Below are positions 30,164-40,547 of a DNA stretch of 64,000 bases, in pieces. The notes beneath the pieces are model-generated. The model was not told the origin of the DNA. It did not search any database and worked only from the letters and a program-made list of their open reading frames with translations. The DNA comes from VRUE01 sp963730315 (GTDB lineage Bacteria; Actinomycetota; Thermoleophilia; Solirubrobacterales; 70-9), in NCBI GenBank assembly GCA_963730315.1, contig CAVSRD010000018.1:80360-144359 (forward strand). Reading direction: 5' to 3'. The position numbers and the translations under genes were made by a program. How positions within the stretch are numbered: the first letter of the stretch is position 1; every line of letters starts with the position of its first letter.

Positions 30164-31085
30164 CTAGCCGAGCGCCTCGGCGCCGGCGACCACCTCGAGG
30201 ATCTCCTGCGTGATCTCCGCCTGCCTGGCCCGGTTCATCTCCAGGGTCAGGTCGTCCATCATCGTCTCCGCGTTCTCCGCCGCGTTGCGCATCGCGGTCA
30301 TCCGCGCCCCCAGCTCGGAGGCGGCCGACTCGAGCAGCGCCCGGTAGACGGAGATGTTGACGTACTCGGGGATCAACCGCGCCAGCAGCAGCTCGGCCTC
30401 GGGCTCGTACTCCCAGAGCGCCCGGCTGTGGGCCCGCTCGATCGCGCTCTCCTCGGCGTCGGCTTCCTCCTCCTCGACCCCTTCGCCGAGCACCTCGGCG
30501 TGCTGCAGCGGCAGCAGCGTCTGCCGCCAGACCTGCTGGGTGAGCGGCGAGACGTAGTGGTTGTAGACCAGCTCGACCCGGTCCAGCTCCTCGTCGACGT
30601 AGCGCGCGGTCAGCTCCTCGCCGATCTCGCGCGCGTTGGCGAAGCCGGGGCGGTCGGTGAAGCCGACGTAGGAGCTGCGGACCTCGCGTTTGCGGAAGGT
30701 CAGCGCCGAGACGCCCTTGCGGCCGACCGCCGAGAAGGCCGTCTCGGCCCCCTGCTCGCGCAGCTCGCGCTCCAGCCGCAGCCCGTCGCGGATGCACGTT
30801 CGTGTTGAAGGCGCCGGCCAGGCCGCGGTCGCCGGTGATCAGCACCACCCCGACCCGCCTCTCGGTCTCGCGCTCGACCAGCACCGGCAGCCGCGGGATG
30901 CCGCCCGCCTGCTCGGCGGCGCTCCGGGTCAGCTTGCGCATCCCCTGCGCGTAGGGGCGCAGCTGTTCGATCCGCTGCTCGGCGCGGCGCAGCCGCGCCG
31001 CCGCCACCATCTCCATCGCCCGCGTGATCTTGTTGATGTTCTTGATCGAGGCGATTCGGTTCTTGACGTCCTTCTGGGAAGCCAT
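30164..31085 (-). CDS. atpG: ATP synthase F1 gamma subunit, one frameshift
   Basis: The rotor shaft subunit begins MASQKDVKNRIASIKNINKITRAMEMVAA and continues to RGLAGAFNTNV. After one surplus base near 30794 it resumes as IRDGLRLERELREQ and ends with the conserved C-terminal helix (RALLESAASELGARMTAMRNAAENAETMM and RARQAEITQEILEVVAGAEAL). The corrected length is about 306 residues, normal for gamma. Confidence 0.9.
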
Positions 31086-31091
31086 CGACGA

Positions 31092-32729
<1,638 letters not shown>

Positions 32730-32784
32730 CAGTGGCTATCTCCTTGGTCGCGGCCGCTGCAAACCGGCGCATTTCGTCGTCCTC

Positions 32785-32838
32785 GCCCGATCGTCTCGCT
32801 CACGCACCCAAACGGTGCGCTCGCTTCGCCGATCGGGC
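32785..32838. repeat. Long hairpin in the atpH-atpA gap
   Basis: GCCCGATCG (32785-32793) pairs with CGATCGGGC (32830-32838), and an inner stem CGCACC/GGTGCG (32803-32808 and 32814-32819) closes a 5-nt loop. The two stems are separated by CTCGCT-containing internal arms that do not pair. It lies in the 5' leader of atpA inside the operon, where it could stabilise or process the transcript and so set the higher alpha/beta synthesis rate (inference). Confidence 0.55.
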
Positions 32839-32886
32839 TGCGTCCTAGAACTGCTTGGTTTTCACGGCCGTTCGTCAATTCGGTTC

Positions 32887-33419
32887 TTACGCCGCCCGGG
32901 CGACGCTCTTTCGAAGTTTCTCCAAGCGATTGCGGATGCTCGCGTCGAGCACCATGTTGCCGACCTGAAGCACTATGCCACCGAGGATCTCCTCGTCGAC
33001 CCTGCTCGCCAGCTCGACCTTGCGGTCGGTCTGGCGCTCGATCTCCTCGCCGATCCTGCTCACCACGGCGGGGTCCAGCTCGACCGCGCTGGTCACGGTC
33101 ACGTCGATCAGCCGCCGCTCGCGCTTCCACAGCCGCTCGAACTCGCGGCGGATCCGGAACAGCTCCGTCATCCGCTGCTTCTCGATCAGCAGCTCGAGGA
33201 AGTTGAGCAGCTCCGGGTCGGCATCGACGACCGCCCGCTTCAGCCCGTCGGCCTTCTCGGCCGAGGAGAAGTGGGGGCTGAACAGGAAGACCTGCAGGTC
33301 GCGCTCCGCTTCGACCGCGTCGGCGAAACGCCCAGCTCCTCGCCGATCTCGTCGAGGCGTCCCTTCTCCTTCGCCACGTCGAAGAGGGCTTCGGCGTATA
33401 CGCGAGCAGGGTCCTGCAC
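32887..33419 (-). CDS. atpH: ATP synthase F1 delta subunit, one frameshift
   Basis: The GTG at 33419 starts VQDPARVYAEALFDVAKEKGRLDEIGEELG, the usual delta N-terminus. One missing base near 33331 moves the frame to RFADAVEAERDLQVFLFSPHFSSAEKADGL, continuing to ELLNFLELLIEKQRMTELFRIRREFERL and the C-terminal VELASRVDEEILGGIVLQVGNMVLDASIRNRL. Delta links F1 to the b-subunit stator. The corrected length is about 177 residues. Confidence 0.88.
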
Positions 33420-33421
33420 GG

Positions 33422-33990
33422 CTAGTTCTCCGACCCCGAGAGGCTGGTGAAGTCGACCTCGCTGAGCGCCTCCTCGACCAGGCGGCGCTGGTCCTCGGCG
33501 CTGAGCGCCTTGCGGGTCACCTTCTCGGTCGCCAGCACGGTCAGGTCGGCGACCTCGCGGCGGATCTGCTCCAGCGAGCGCCGCGTCTCCGCTTCGATGT
33601 CGCGCTTCGCCGCGGCGACCAGCTCCTCGCGCCTCTCCTTGCCGGCGCTGGTCGCCTCCGCTTCGGCGGTCTCCGCCGCCTTGCGGGCGCGGGCCATGAT
33701 GTCGTCGGCCTGCTCGCGGGCCTCGGAGAGCCGCTCGCGGTACTCCTCGAGCAGCTCGTCGGATTCGCTGCGCTGCCGTTCGGCCGCCTCGATCGACTCG
33801 CGCGATCGCCTTGGCCCGCTTGTCGAGCGCCTCCTGGATCTTCGGAAAGGCGACCTTGCTCAGCACCCACATCGTGAACAGGAAGAGCGCCAGCGTCCAG
33901 ATCATCAGGCCGAGGCCCGGCGAGACCAGGAAGCTGCCGCCTTCTTCGGCCCGACTCCGCGGCGAGGGGGACGATGCCCGCTATGTGGCC
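33422..33990 (-). CDS. atpF: ATP synthase Fo b subunit, frame-broken, start uncertain
   Basis: Recognisable parts are AGIVPLAAES, then EEGGSFLVSPGLGLMIWTLALFLFTMWVLSKVAFPKIQEALDKRAKAI (transmembrane helix and start of the long helix), then ESIEAAERQRSESDELLEEYRERLSEAREQADDI and the Ala/Glu-rich coiled coil to the TAG at 33422. The frames change near 33950 and near 33806, each explained by one extra G. No start codon is in frame with the first segment, so the 5' boundary is approximate (about 33975-34005). The b subunit forms the stator stalk. Confidence 0.8.
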
Positions 33991-34010
33991 GATGGCTCCA
34001 CTCGCTCGGC

Positions 34011-34279
34011 CTAGAGGAAGAAGGCGATCAGGCCGAAGATGAAGGTGTAGAAGGCGACCGCCTCGGTCAGCGCGAAGCCGAGCCAGCGGATGCTCTGAAG
34101 CTCGTCTTTCATCTCCGGCTGGCGGGCGACCGACTCGATCTCCTTGCCGAAGATGAAGCCGATGCCGATGCCGGCGCCGATCGAGCCGAGGCCGGCGCCG
34201 ACGCCGAGCGCAATCGCCTTGCCGGCGGCTTCGATCCCTTCGTCGGAGATCGCGAGCGGCTACGGGAGGAGAGATCCAT
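34011..34279 (-). CDS. atpE: ATP synthase Fo c subunit, one frameshift near the start
   Basis: The main frame reads AISDEGIEAAGKAIALGVGAGLGSIGAGIGIGFIFGKEIESVARQPEMKDELQSIRWLGFALTEAVAFYTFIFGLIAFFL, a complete c-subunit hairpin with the proton-binding Glu in LTEAVAFY and the RQPE polar loop. It forms the c-ring rotor. The ATG at 34279 (with an AAGGAG site, MDLSS...) is out of frame by one base with this body, so an indel near 34255-34265 is likely. The corrected length is about 89 residues. Confidence 0.88.
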
Positions 34280-34298
34280 TGGAGTAGCGACTCCTTTT

Positions 34299-35207
34299 CT
34301 AGTGACTTGCGGCGGTCGCCCCGCCGATGTAGATCGCGGTGAGGGTCGAGAAGATAAACGCCTGAAGCGTCGCGATAAGCCCCACCTCGAGGACGAAGAA
34401 GAAGAAGGCCAGGGGGAAGGTCAGCGCGCCGAGCGCGGCGATCCCGAGCAGCACCGCGAGCCCGCCGCCCATGAAGAGCAGCAGCAGGTGGCCGGCGAGG
34501 ATGTTGGCGAAGAGCCGCACCGAGAGCGAGATCAGGCGGGCGAAGTGCGAGATCGCCTCGATCGCGAAGATGAAGCCCTTGGCGATCGGGTTCATGTCCT
34601 CCAGGCCGGGCGGCAGCCAGCTCGCCAGGTACGGGAAGAGTCCTTTGGCCCGGATCCCTTCGACGTGGTAGGCGATCCAGACGACCAGGGTGAGGACGAG
34701 CGGGATCGAGAGGTTGGCGGTCGCCGCGTAGAGGGCGAAGGCGGGGATCTCGAGGCCGAAGACGTCGACCGTGTGCTCGGTGTTGACCGGCAGCGGCAGG
34801 AAGCCGATCATGTTCGAGAACCAGATGAAGAAGAAGAGGGCGCCGAGGAAGGGGAACCAGCGCACCGCGGTGGCGTGGTCGAGGTTGCCGCCGGTGATGT
34901 TGTTCTTGGTCAGGTCGTAGGCGACCTCGACCGCGGTCTGCACCCGGTTCGGCTTCTGCGCCATGCGGCGCGAGATCCAGGTCATCGTCCCGACCGTCAG
35001 CGCGCTGGCCAGGACCAGGTAGAGGACGGCCTTGTTGACGCTGAGGTCGACGCTGCCGAGGTGGATCGAGATCCACGGTTCGAGCTTGAACTCGTTCTGC
35101 GGCTGGAAGGCTTCGTTTTTCCCGGCGCTGCCGAAGATCAGCAGCATCAGGATCGCGAGCGCCAGGTAGCTGCCGATGCCGATCAGGGCTTTGGTCCTCG
35201 TGCTCAT
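34299..35207 (-). CDS. atpB: ATP synthase Fo a subunit
   Basis: The 302-residue integral membrane protein has the conserved proton-channel helix with the essential Arg in ISLSVRLFANILAGHLLL and the following GLIATLQAFIFSTLTAIYIGGA. It has an N-terminal extracytoplasmic segment of about 45 residues after the first helix. Its start overlaps the stop of the I-like gene (ATGA). The frame is intact. Confidence 0.95.
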   Translation of the reverse strand: MSTRTKALIGIGSYLALAILMLLIFGSAGKNEAFQPQNEFKLEPWISIHLGSVDLSVNKAVLYLVLASALTVGTMTWISRRMAQKPNRVQTAVEVAYDLTKNNITGGNLDHATAVRWFPFLGALFFFIWFSNMIGFLPLPVNTEHTVDVFGLEIPAFALYAATANLSIPLVLTLVVWIAYHVEGIRAKGLFPYLASWLPPGLEDMNPIAKGFIFAIEAISHFARLISLSVRLFANILAGHLLLLFMGGGLAVLLGIAALGALTFPLAFFFFVLEVGLIATLQAFIFSTLTAIYIGGATAASH

Positions 35208-35578
35208 CGCGCCCCCTCCCCTTCGGGCTCGAGCAGGTGGGCGATCCCCTGGGCGGCGAAGGAGACGGTGAAGAGGGCGACCAGCAGCAGGGCGGCGGCG
35301 AGACCGGCCTCGCGCTCGGCCAGGCCGACCAGCAGCGCCGCCGTCACCATCAGCCAGACGCGGCCCAGCGTGGTCGCGGCGACGATCCCCATCGCCCGCT
35401 GGCGATTGCCGCGCGCCAGCTCCTCGCCGGCGCGGCGGCCGGCGAGCACCTGGATGCCGCGCTGGGCGAGCCAGGCGGCGGCCCCCACCGCGTAGCCGAG
35501 CAGCGGCAGCCCGCCGATTGCGAACACGGCCAGGGCGGCGGCTAGCACCAGAAGGTCGACGTGCTTGGGAGGAGACAT
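35204..35578 (-). CDS. AtpI-like membrane protein at the head of the atp operon
   Basis: The protein has about four transmembrane segments (LLVLAAALAVFAIGGLPLLG, a second near IVAATTLGRVWLMVTAALLVG, a third near AALLLVALFTVSF) and precedes atpB with a 4-nt overlap. Position and topology match AtpI/Fo subunit I-like proteins, which help assemble the c-ring, but the sequence is too diverged to be certain. I chose MSPPKHVDLL at 35578; an in-frame ATG at 35602 would add eight residues. Neither has a strong ribosome site. Confidence 0.6.
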   Translation of the reverse strand: MSPPKHVDLLVLAAALAVFAIGGLPLLGYAVGAAAWLAQRGIQVLAGRRAGEELARGNRQRAMGIVAATTLGRVWLMVTAALLVGLAEREAGLAAALLLVALFTVSFAAQGIAHLLEPEGEGAR

Positions 35579-35626
35579 TGGGTCCGCACTTTCGCCCCGC
35601 ATCGAGGCCGGGCGGGCGGATCGGGG

Positions 35627-35632
35627 ACTATA
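35627..35632 (-). promoter_or_regulatory. Candidate -10 element for the atp operon
   Basis: On the minus strand TATAGT lies in a local AT-richer spot of an otherwise GC-rich 120-nt gap upstream of the first atp gene. It would place the transcript start near 35620, leaving a short leader before 35602 or 35578. A matching -35 box is not convincing (TACAAA about 19 nt upstream is the best). Confidence 0.35.
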
Positions 35633-35716
35633 CCCGAAAGGGCCGAAGATCCGCTTTGTAGAGCCAGGTCGTGAGGCTTGTCACAACCTGCACAAAGTGG
35701 CCTGGGGACGGGAGCA

Positions 35717-35732
35717 TGCCCCTACCGGGGCA
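35717..35732. terminator. Small palindrome spanning the stop of the WecA-like gene
   Basis: TGCCCC (35717-35722) and GGGGCA (35727-35732) pair around a 4-nt loop TACC. The TAG stop of the WecA-like gene lies at the loop/arm boundary (35722-35724). It is just upstream of the atp promoter region and may reduce read-through into the atp operon. Its CCCCTACCGGGG core resembles the arms of the palindromes at 13884, 40551 and 56559. Confidence 0.4.
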
Positions 35733-36921
35733 GGCTCTCGTCGGTCGGCAAGATTGCCTCGAACTCGCCCGTCTCGGAGTCCACGACGCCGAATTCGCCG
35801 GTCTGCGGATCGACGCGGCCGAAGCGGCGCAGCTTGAAAATCTCCAGCACGTAGATCAGGTAGAAGCTCGCCGCCAGCGCCAGCAGCCCGAAGGCCGCCA
35901 TCACCGCCGTCCAGAGGGCGTCGAAGTGGCCGTGGTTGTCGCTGTAGGGGACGAAGCGCAGGGCCAGGGCCAGCGCCGCCATCACCACCGTCCAGCTGTA
36001 GAGGTAGGCGAGCGTGCGGCGCTGCGAGAAGCCGATGTTCGCCATCCGGTGGTGGAAGTGCCAGCGATCGGCGCGGTAGATCGGCCGCTTGTACTTGAGC
36101 CGCTTGGCGACGACGAAGCCGGTGTCGAGGATCGGCACGGCGAGGACGATCAGCGGCAGGAAGAGGGCGATGACCGCGTTGGTCTTCAGGGCGCCCTGGA
36201 CGGCCACCACGCCGAGCAGGTAGCCGAGCAGGTTGGAGCCGGTGTCCCCCATGAAGGTGCTGGCCGGCGGGAAGCCGTGGCGGAGAAAGCCGAGCGAGGC
36301 GCCTGCGGTCAGCGCCGCGAGCACGCCGGCGGCGTTGCGGTCGAGCGAGAGGGCGATCGCGGCCAGGGTGACGGCCGCGATCGCGCAGAGGCCGGCCGCC
36401 AGGCCGTCGACCCCGTCAATCAGGTTGACCACGTTGATCGCGGCGACGATCCCGACCACCGTGCCGACGTCGCCGAGGTCGACAGCGCCGCCACCGGGCA
36501 GCCCGAGCAGCTCGACCGAGCCGGGGTTGAGCTGGCCGAGGAAGGGGACGGTGAAGCTGTCGACCGTGACGCCTGCGGAGACCGGCACGATCACCGCCAC
36601 CGTCTGGCCGAGCAGCTTCGCCCCGGCGCCCAGCTCGTAGATGTCGTCGAGCATGCCGACCACGGTGATCAGCGCCGCGCCGGCGAGGATCGCCCGCGTC
36701 TCCGCGTCCCAGGGCAGCCAGATCGACGCCGCCGCGAGGACCGCGACGAAGATCGCCAGGCCGCCCAGCCGCGGCGTCGGCGCGGCGTGCAGCGAGCGCT
36801 GGTAGTCGGGGCGGTCGATCGCGCCAATCCGCCGCGCCAGGCGGTCGGTGAGCGGCACCAGCAGCAGCGCCAGGATCCCCGCGAGGAGGAAGGCGAGAAG
36901 GGCTTCGACGCTGGCCGACAT
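35722..36921 (-). CDS. WecA/MraY-family undecaprenyl-phosphate sugar-1-phosphate transferase
   Basis: The 399-residue protein has about ten or eleven transmembrane helices and the family motifs GMLDDIYELGAGAKLLGQ (Mg-binding DD), NVVNLIDGVDGLAAG, FMGDTGSNLLGYLLG and the cytoplasmic HFHHRMANIGFSQRR. It transfers N-acetylhexosamine 1-phosphate to undecaprenyl phosphate to start a wall or capsule polymer. A position between glyA-type genes and atpIB is typical of actinobacterial and firmicute wecA/tagO-like genes. The 45-residue cytoplasmic C-tail has a DPQTGEFGVVDSETGEFE repeat. Confidence 0.9.
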   Translation of the reverse strand: MSASVEALLAFLLAGILALLLVPLTDRLARRIGAIDRPDYQRSLHAAPTPRLGGLAIFVAVLAAASIWLPWDAETRAILAGAALITVVGMLDDIYELGAGAKLLGQTVAVIVPVSAGVTVDSFTVPFLGQLNPGSVELLGLPGGGAVDLGDVGTVVGIVAAINVVNLIDGVDGLAAGLCAIAAVTLAAIALSLDRNAAGVLAALTAGASLGFLRHGFPPASTFMGDTGSNLLGYLLGVVAVQGALKTNAVIALFLPLIVLAVPILDTGFVVAKRLKYKRPIYRADRWHFHHRMANIGFSQRRTLAYLYSWTVVMAALALALRFVPYSDNHGHFDALWTAVMAAFGLLALAASFYLIYVLEIFKLRRFGRVDPQTGEFGVVDSETGEFEAILPTDESLPR

Positions 36922-36930
36922 CGATCCAGG

Positions 36931-38799
36931 CTAATTCCTCGCGTACCTGTCGAGCCACAGCGTGAAGGCGATCAGGCCCCAGAGCTGCCGGCTGAGGTCC
37001 TCGCGGCCAGAGCAGTGGCGGTCGAGCAGCGCAGCGACGACGGTCGGGTCGAGCCAGCCCTGCCGCGACAGCGTCTCCGTTGATAGGACCTCGCGCGCGA
37101 ACCCCTGCAGCGGCCCGCGCAGCCAGGCGGCCACCGGGATCGAGAATCCCTGCTTGGGTCCGCGCAGGACCTGCTTCGGCAGCAGCGGCGCAAGGGCCCG
37201 CCGCAACAGCCGCTTCTTGGCCAGCCCGCGCACCCTCTGCCGCCGCGGCAGGCCGAGCGCGAAGCCGGCGACCCCGGTGTCCAGGTAGGGGACGCGAAGC
37301 TCGAGCGAGTGGGCCATGCTGGAGCGGTCGGTCTTGACCAGCAGGTCGTCGACCAGGTAGATGCCGAGGTCGACGTCCTGCAGGCGGGCGAGCGGCTCGG
37401 CGCCGACGGTCTCCGCGTAGCGCTCGCGGTAGAGGTCGACCGGGTCCCAGCCCGGGTCGCGCCTGCCCAGCATCGCCGCCCGCTGCGGCGCCGCGAAGAT
37501 CTCCTTCCAGGCGTGGTGGCGCTCCAGCGGCGGCAGCCGCGCGGCCCGCGCGAAGCGCTTCGCTTTGTAATCGAAGCTGACCTTCGCGTCGGAGCTGGGC
37601 AGCGTTTCGATCAGCGGCGCGGCGAGCGCCGCCAGCCGGCCGAGGCGCGGCGCCAAGAGGTCGGCTACGTAGGTGTAGTAGCCGCCGAACAGCTCGTCGC
37701 CGCCCTCGCCCGAGAGGGCGACCTTGACTTCCCCCGCGGCAAGCTCGGAAACCAGGTAGGTGGGCAGCGCCGAGGAGTCGCCGAAGGGCTCGTCGAAGGC
37801 CTCGACCAGCTTCGGCAGCAGCTCGACCGCGTCCGGCCGCAGGACGACCTCGTGGTGGGCGGTGCCGTAGAGCTCGGCGACCAGGCGCGCCCGCTCCAAC
37901 TCGTCGAAGCTCGCCTCCTCGAAGCCGACCGAGAAGGTTTTCACCGGCTCGGCCTGCTCGGCCGCCGCCAGCGCCACGATCCCGGCCGAGTCGACCCCGC
38001 CGGAGAGCAGGACGCCGACCGGGACGTCGGCGACCAGATGGGCGCGGACCGAGTCGCGCAGCGTCTCGCGCAGCTCCCCGGCGAGCTGCGCGCCGGAGCC
38101 GCGCCTCAGCCGCTCGGCCGCGACGGGCGCGGGGCGGGCGTACCGCGTCTGCTGGACCTCGCCGTCGCGCCAGGAGAGCAGCGTCCCGGCGGGCAGCTTG
38201 CGCGCCTCGGCGAAGATCGTCAGCGGTGCGGGAATCGAGTTGAAGGCCAGGTAGGCGGCAACCGCCCGGGGGTCGATCTCGCGCGAGAAGCCGGGCTGCT
38301 CGAGCATCGCCTTCAGCTCGGAGGCGAAGCTGAGCGTCCCGCCGGCGACGCGGTAGTAGAGCGGCTTGACCCCGAAGCGGTCGCGGGCCAGCAGCAGGCG
38401 GCTGGAATGCGAGTCCCAGAGCGCGATAGCGAACATCCCCCGCAGCCGCTCGGCGAAGCCGTCCCCGTGCTCCTCGTAGAGGTGGGCCAGCACCTCGGTG
38501 TCCGATGCGGTGGAGAAGCGGTGCCCCCGGCCTTCCAGCTCGCGGCGCAGCTCGCGGTAGTTGTAGATCTCGCCGTTCTGTACGACCGTGACCCGGCCGT
38601 CCTCGCTGGAGATCGGCTGGTCGCCGTGCTCGAGGTCGATGATCGAGAGTCGCCGCGCCGCCAGGGCGACGGGGCCGGCTCGGAAGACGCCGTCGCTGTC
38701 GGGGCCCCGGTGCGCGAGACGGGCGTTCATCCTCCTCACCGCCTCGAGGTCCGCAACGGCGCCCGGCTCCGCCGTGGCCACTCCACAGATGCCGCACAT
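36931..38799 (-). CDS. asnB: Asparagine synthase (glutamine-hydrolysing)
   Basis: The 622-residue protein begins MCGICGV with Cys2 as the glutaminase nucleophile. It has RLSIIDLEHGDQPI, NGEIYNYRELR and a C-terminal synthetase domain with the PPi loop LLSGGVDSAGIVALAA and KVALSGEGGDELFGGY. It makes asparagine, or amidates a surface-polymer sugar acid or amino acid, as related enzymes in polysaccharide clusters do; the neighbours favour the second role (inference). Confidence 0.9.
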   Translation of the reverse strand: MCGICGVATAEPGAVADLEAVRRMNARLAHRGPDSDGVFRAGPVALAARRLSIIDLEHGDQPISSEDGRVTVVQNGEIYNYRELRRELEGRGHRFSTASDTEVLAHLYEEHGDGFAERLRGMFAIALWDSHSSRLLLARDRFGVKPLYYRVAGGTLSFASELKAMLEQPGFSREIDPRAVAAYLAFNSIPAPLTIFAEARKLPAGTLLSWRDGEVQQTRYARPAPVAAERLRRGSGAQLAGELRETLRDSVRAHLVADVPVGVLLSGGVDSAGIVALAAAEQAEPVKTFSVGFEEASFDELERARLVAELYGTAHHEVVLRPDAVELLPKLVEAFDEPFGDSSALPTYLVSELAAGEVKVALSGEGGDELFGGYYTYVADLLAPRLGRLAALAAPLIETLPSSDAKVSFDYKAKRFARAARLPPLERHHAWKEIFAAPQRAAMLGRRDPGWDPVDLYRERYAETVGAEPLARLQDVDLGIYLVDDLLVKTDRSSMAHSLELRVPYLDTGVAGFALGLPRRQRVRGLAKKRLLRRALAPLLPKQVLRGPKQGFSIPVAAWLRGPLQGFAREVLSTETLSRQGWLDPTVVAALLDRHCSGREDLSRQLWGLIAFTLWLDRYARN

Positions 38800-38812
38800 G
38801 GCGGGCAGTCTG

Positions 38813-39490
38813 TCAGCCGGAAGGGCCGCGACCGGCGACTTTGGCCACGGTCGCCAGCAGGACGCTCACGTAGAGCGCGACGGAGCGGTCGGCGATGTAC
38901 TCCATGTCGTGGGAGAGCTTGTCGGCCCACGACTCCTCCCTGGTCATCCGCGTCTGCGCGAAGCCGGTCACCCCGGGGCGGACGACGAGCCGCTGCCAAT
39001 ACTGGGGGATCTCCTCGCAGAGCTCGGTGAAGAAGGCGGGGCGGATCGGGCGCGGGCCGACCACCGCCATCTCGCCTCTCAGCACGTTCCACAGCTGCGG
39101 CACCTCGTCGAGGTGGATGCCGCGAAGGATCCGGCCGACCCGCGTCACCTCCAACTCGGTGCGCCGCGACAGCTCCTCGCCCAGGTAGGGGCCGAGCCGC
39201 TCCTCCGCGTCCGGCTTCAGGGTGCGGAACTTGTACATCCGGAAGAGCGCCCCGACGCGGCCGACCCGGACTCCGTGGTAGAGGACCGGCCGCCCCGAGC
39301 TGACCGCGATCGCGACCGCGGTCAGCGCGAGCAGGGGTGAGAGCACCAACAGGATCGAGGCCGAGATGAGGACGTCCAGCGCGCGCAGGACGGGATCCAC
39401 GGGGCGCGACTCCCCGTCCGCAGCAAGCGCGATCAGCTCCTCGAGTCCGGCGTCGAGCTGCTCGGACATGTCCCGCAGGCTAGTGCCCAC
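38813..39490 (-). CDS. Bacterial sugar transferase (polyprenyl-phosphate glycosyl-1-phosphate transferase)
   Basis: The 225-residue protein has one hydrophobic helix (about 43-65) and the catalytic domain of the WbaP/EpsL family: VGRVGALFRMYKFRTLKPDAEE, LDEVPQLWNVLRGEMAVVGPRPIRP and RPGVTGFAQ. It places the first sugar phosphate on the lipid carrier. The GTG start lies one base after the stop of the DUF354 gene; an ATG seven codons in is an alternative. Confidence 0.9.
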   Translation of the reverse strand: MGTSLRDMSEQLDAGLEELIALAADGESRPVDPVLRALDVLISASILLVLSPLLALTAVAIAVSSGRPVLYHGVRVGRVGALFRMYKFRTLKPDAEERLGPYLGEELSRRTELEVTRVGRILRGIHLDEVPQLWNVLRGEMAVVGPRPIRPAFFTELCEEIPQYWQRLVVRPGVTGFAQTRMTREESWADKLSHDMEYIADRSVALYVSVLLATVAKVAGRGPSG

Positions 39491-39491
39491 G

Positions 39492-40535
39492 CTAGCCGGA
39501 AACGCGCTTCCCCTCCACAGGCCGAGCGGCCCCCACGGTGCCGAGGATCGTCTCGACCAGCAGCTCGGGGTCCCGCCTCGTCGGGGTCGCGTCCGCGGTC
39601 CGCTTCTCGAGCTGGATCGCCCGCGGGTCGGTCAGCGGCCGCAGCCGCCCATCGCGGATCAGCGCTTCGTCGACCCCGCCGAGGCGACCGCCGTAGGTGG
39701 TGTAGACGGGGGTGCCGAGCGCCGCCGCCTCGCGGTTCATCGTGCCGCCGGCCGAAACCACGAGGTCGGCGAGGGCGACCAGGCTCTGCGCCTCCACCGC
39801 GCCGGGCGGGACGATCAGCGAGGGCAGCGCCAGGCTGCGAACCAGCTCGCTCTGCGCCTCGGTGCGAGGCAGGACGATCGCCTGCACCCCGCTGTCCTGG
39901 CCCAGCCGCGAGAGCACCTTGGGGAAGAGCGGATTCGACTTACGGTGGTAGAGCGAGACGTCGGGCGGCGGCCGGACGACGACGACGATCCGCTCGGTGT
40001 CGACCGAGAGGCGCCGCAGCGCCTCCGGGTCGGGCTCGAAGTCGTAGAGGTAGTACTCCTCCTTGATCCCCGGGTAGGGGAAGAGCTTCTCGGGGCCGAC
40101 CCCGAAACGGCGCAGGCGCTCGGCCGGGACCGCCTCAGGGAACATCACCCGCTTGGCGAGCCGGCAGCCGATCCGGTGCTGGGTGACCGCGTACTCGTAG
40201 TCGTGCATGTTCGCCTCGGGGATGCCGAGCAGGCGGGCGGCGATCGCCAGGTCGTTGGAGCCGTGCGCCAGCGCGAGGTCGAAGGTGCGGCCGCGGCCGA
40301 AGCGAAGCATCGCCGCGGTGCGGGCGCCGAGCCGCTGCGCCTTGCGCAGCCGCGAGGCGCCGCCGTGCCGCCCGATCGGCGTGTGCTCCATCCCGTGCAG
40401 GTCGAGCAGCCCCTGGGTCTGGGCGTAGTCGCGCGAGGTCACCTCCACCGTGTGGCCCCGCTCGCGCAGCCGCTCGATGATCGGCCGCAGGACCAGCACA
40501 TGGGCCGGCGCCGACATGTCCACCCAGACCCTCAC
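39492..40535 (-). CDS. DUF354 glycosyltransferase-like protein
   Basis: The 347-residue protein starts VRVWVDMSAPAHVLVLRPIIERLRERGH and continues VEVTSRDYAQTQGLLDLHG, the hallmark of the DUF354 family, which has a GT-B fold related to UDP-GlcNAc 2-epimerase and MurG. A donor-binding-like segment is VSAGGTMNREAAALGTPVYTTY. The GTG at 40535 is chosen by homology; the frame runs further upstream into the 99-nt palindromic element. It likely acts in surface glycan assembly with its neighbours. Confidence 0.82.
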   Translation of the reverse strand: MRVWVDMSAPAHVLVLRPIIERLRERGHTVEVTSRDYAQTQGLLDLHGMEHTPIGRHGGASRLRKAQRLGARTAAMLRFGRGRTFDLALAHGSNDLAIAARLLGIPEANMHDYEYAVTQHRIGCRLAKRVMFPEAVPAERLRRFGVGPEKLFPYPGIKEEYYLYDFEPDPEALRRLSVDTERIVVVVRPPPDVSLYHRKSNPLFPKVLSRLGQDSGVQAIVLPRTEAQSELVRSLALPSLIVPPGAVEAQSLVALADLVVSAGGTMNREAAALGTPVYTTYGGRLGGVDEALIRDGRLRPLTDPRAIQLEKRTADATPTRRDPELLVETILGTVGAARPVEGKRVSG

Positions 40536-40547
40536 CGCTTCGAGGAC

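Noticed and set aside
28737..31085. An apparent 782-codon protein joining ATP synthase gamma and beta
   Set aside because: It begins as gamma, passes through the complement of other frames and contains half of beta. The frame is created by indels in atpG and atpD; the two subunits are separate genes.
32887..33171. A separate 94-residue protein starting MTELFRIRREFERL
   Set aside because: It is the C-terminal part of ATP synthase delta, isolated by the indel near 33331; the Met is internal.
33541..35076. A 511-codon minus-strand frame across atpB, atpE and atpF
   Set aside because: Most of it is out of frame with the known Fo subunits, and it merely touches real b-subunit residues after an indel.
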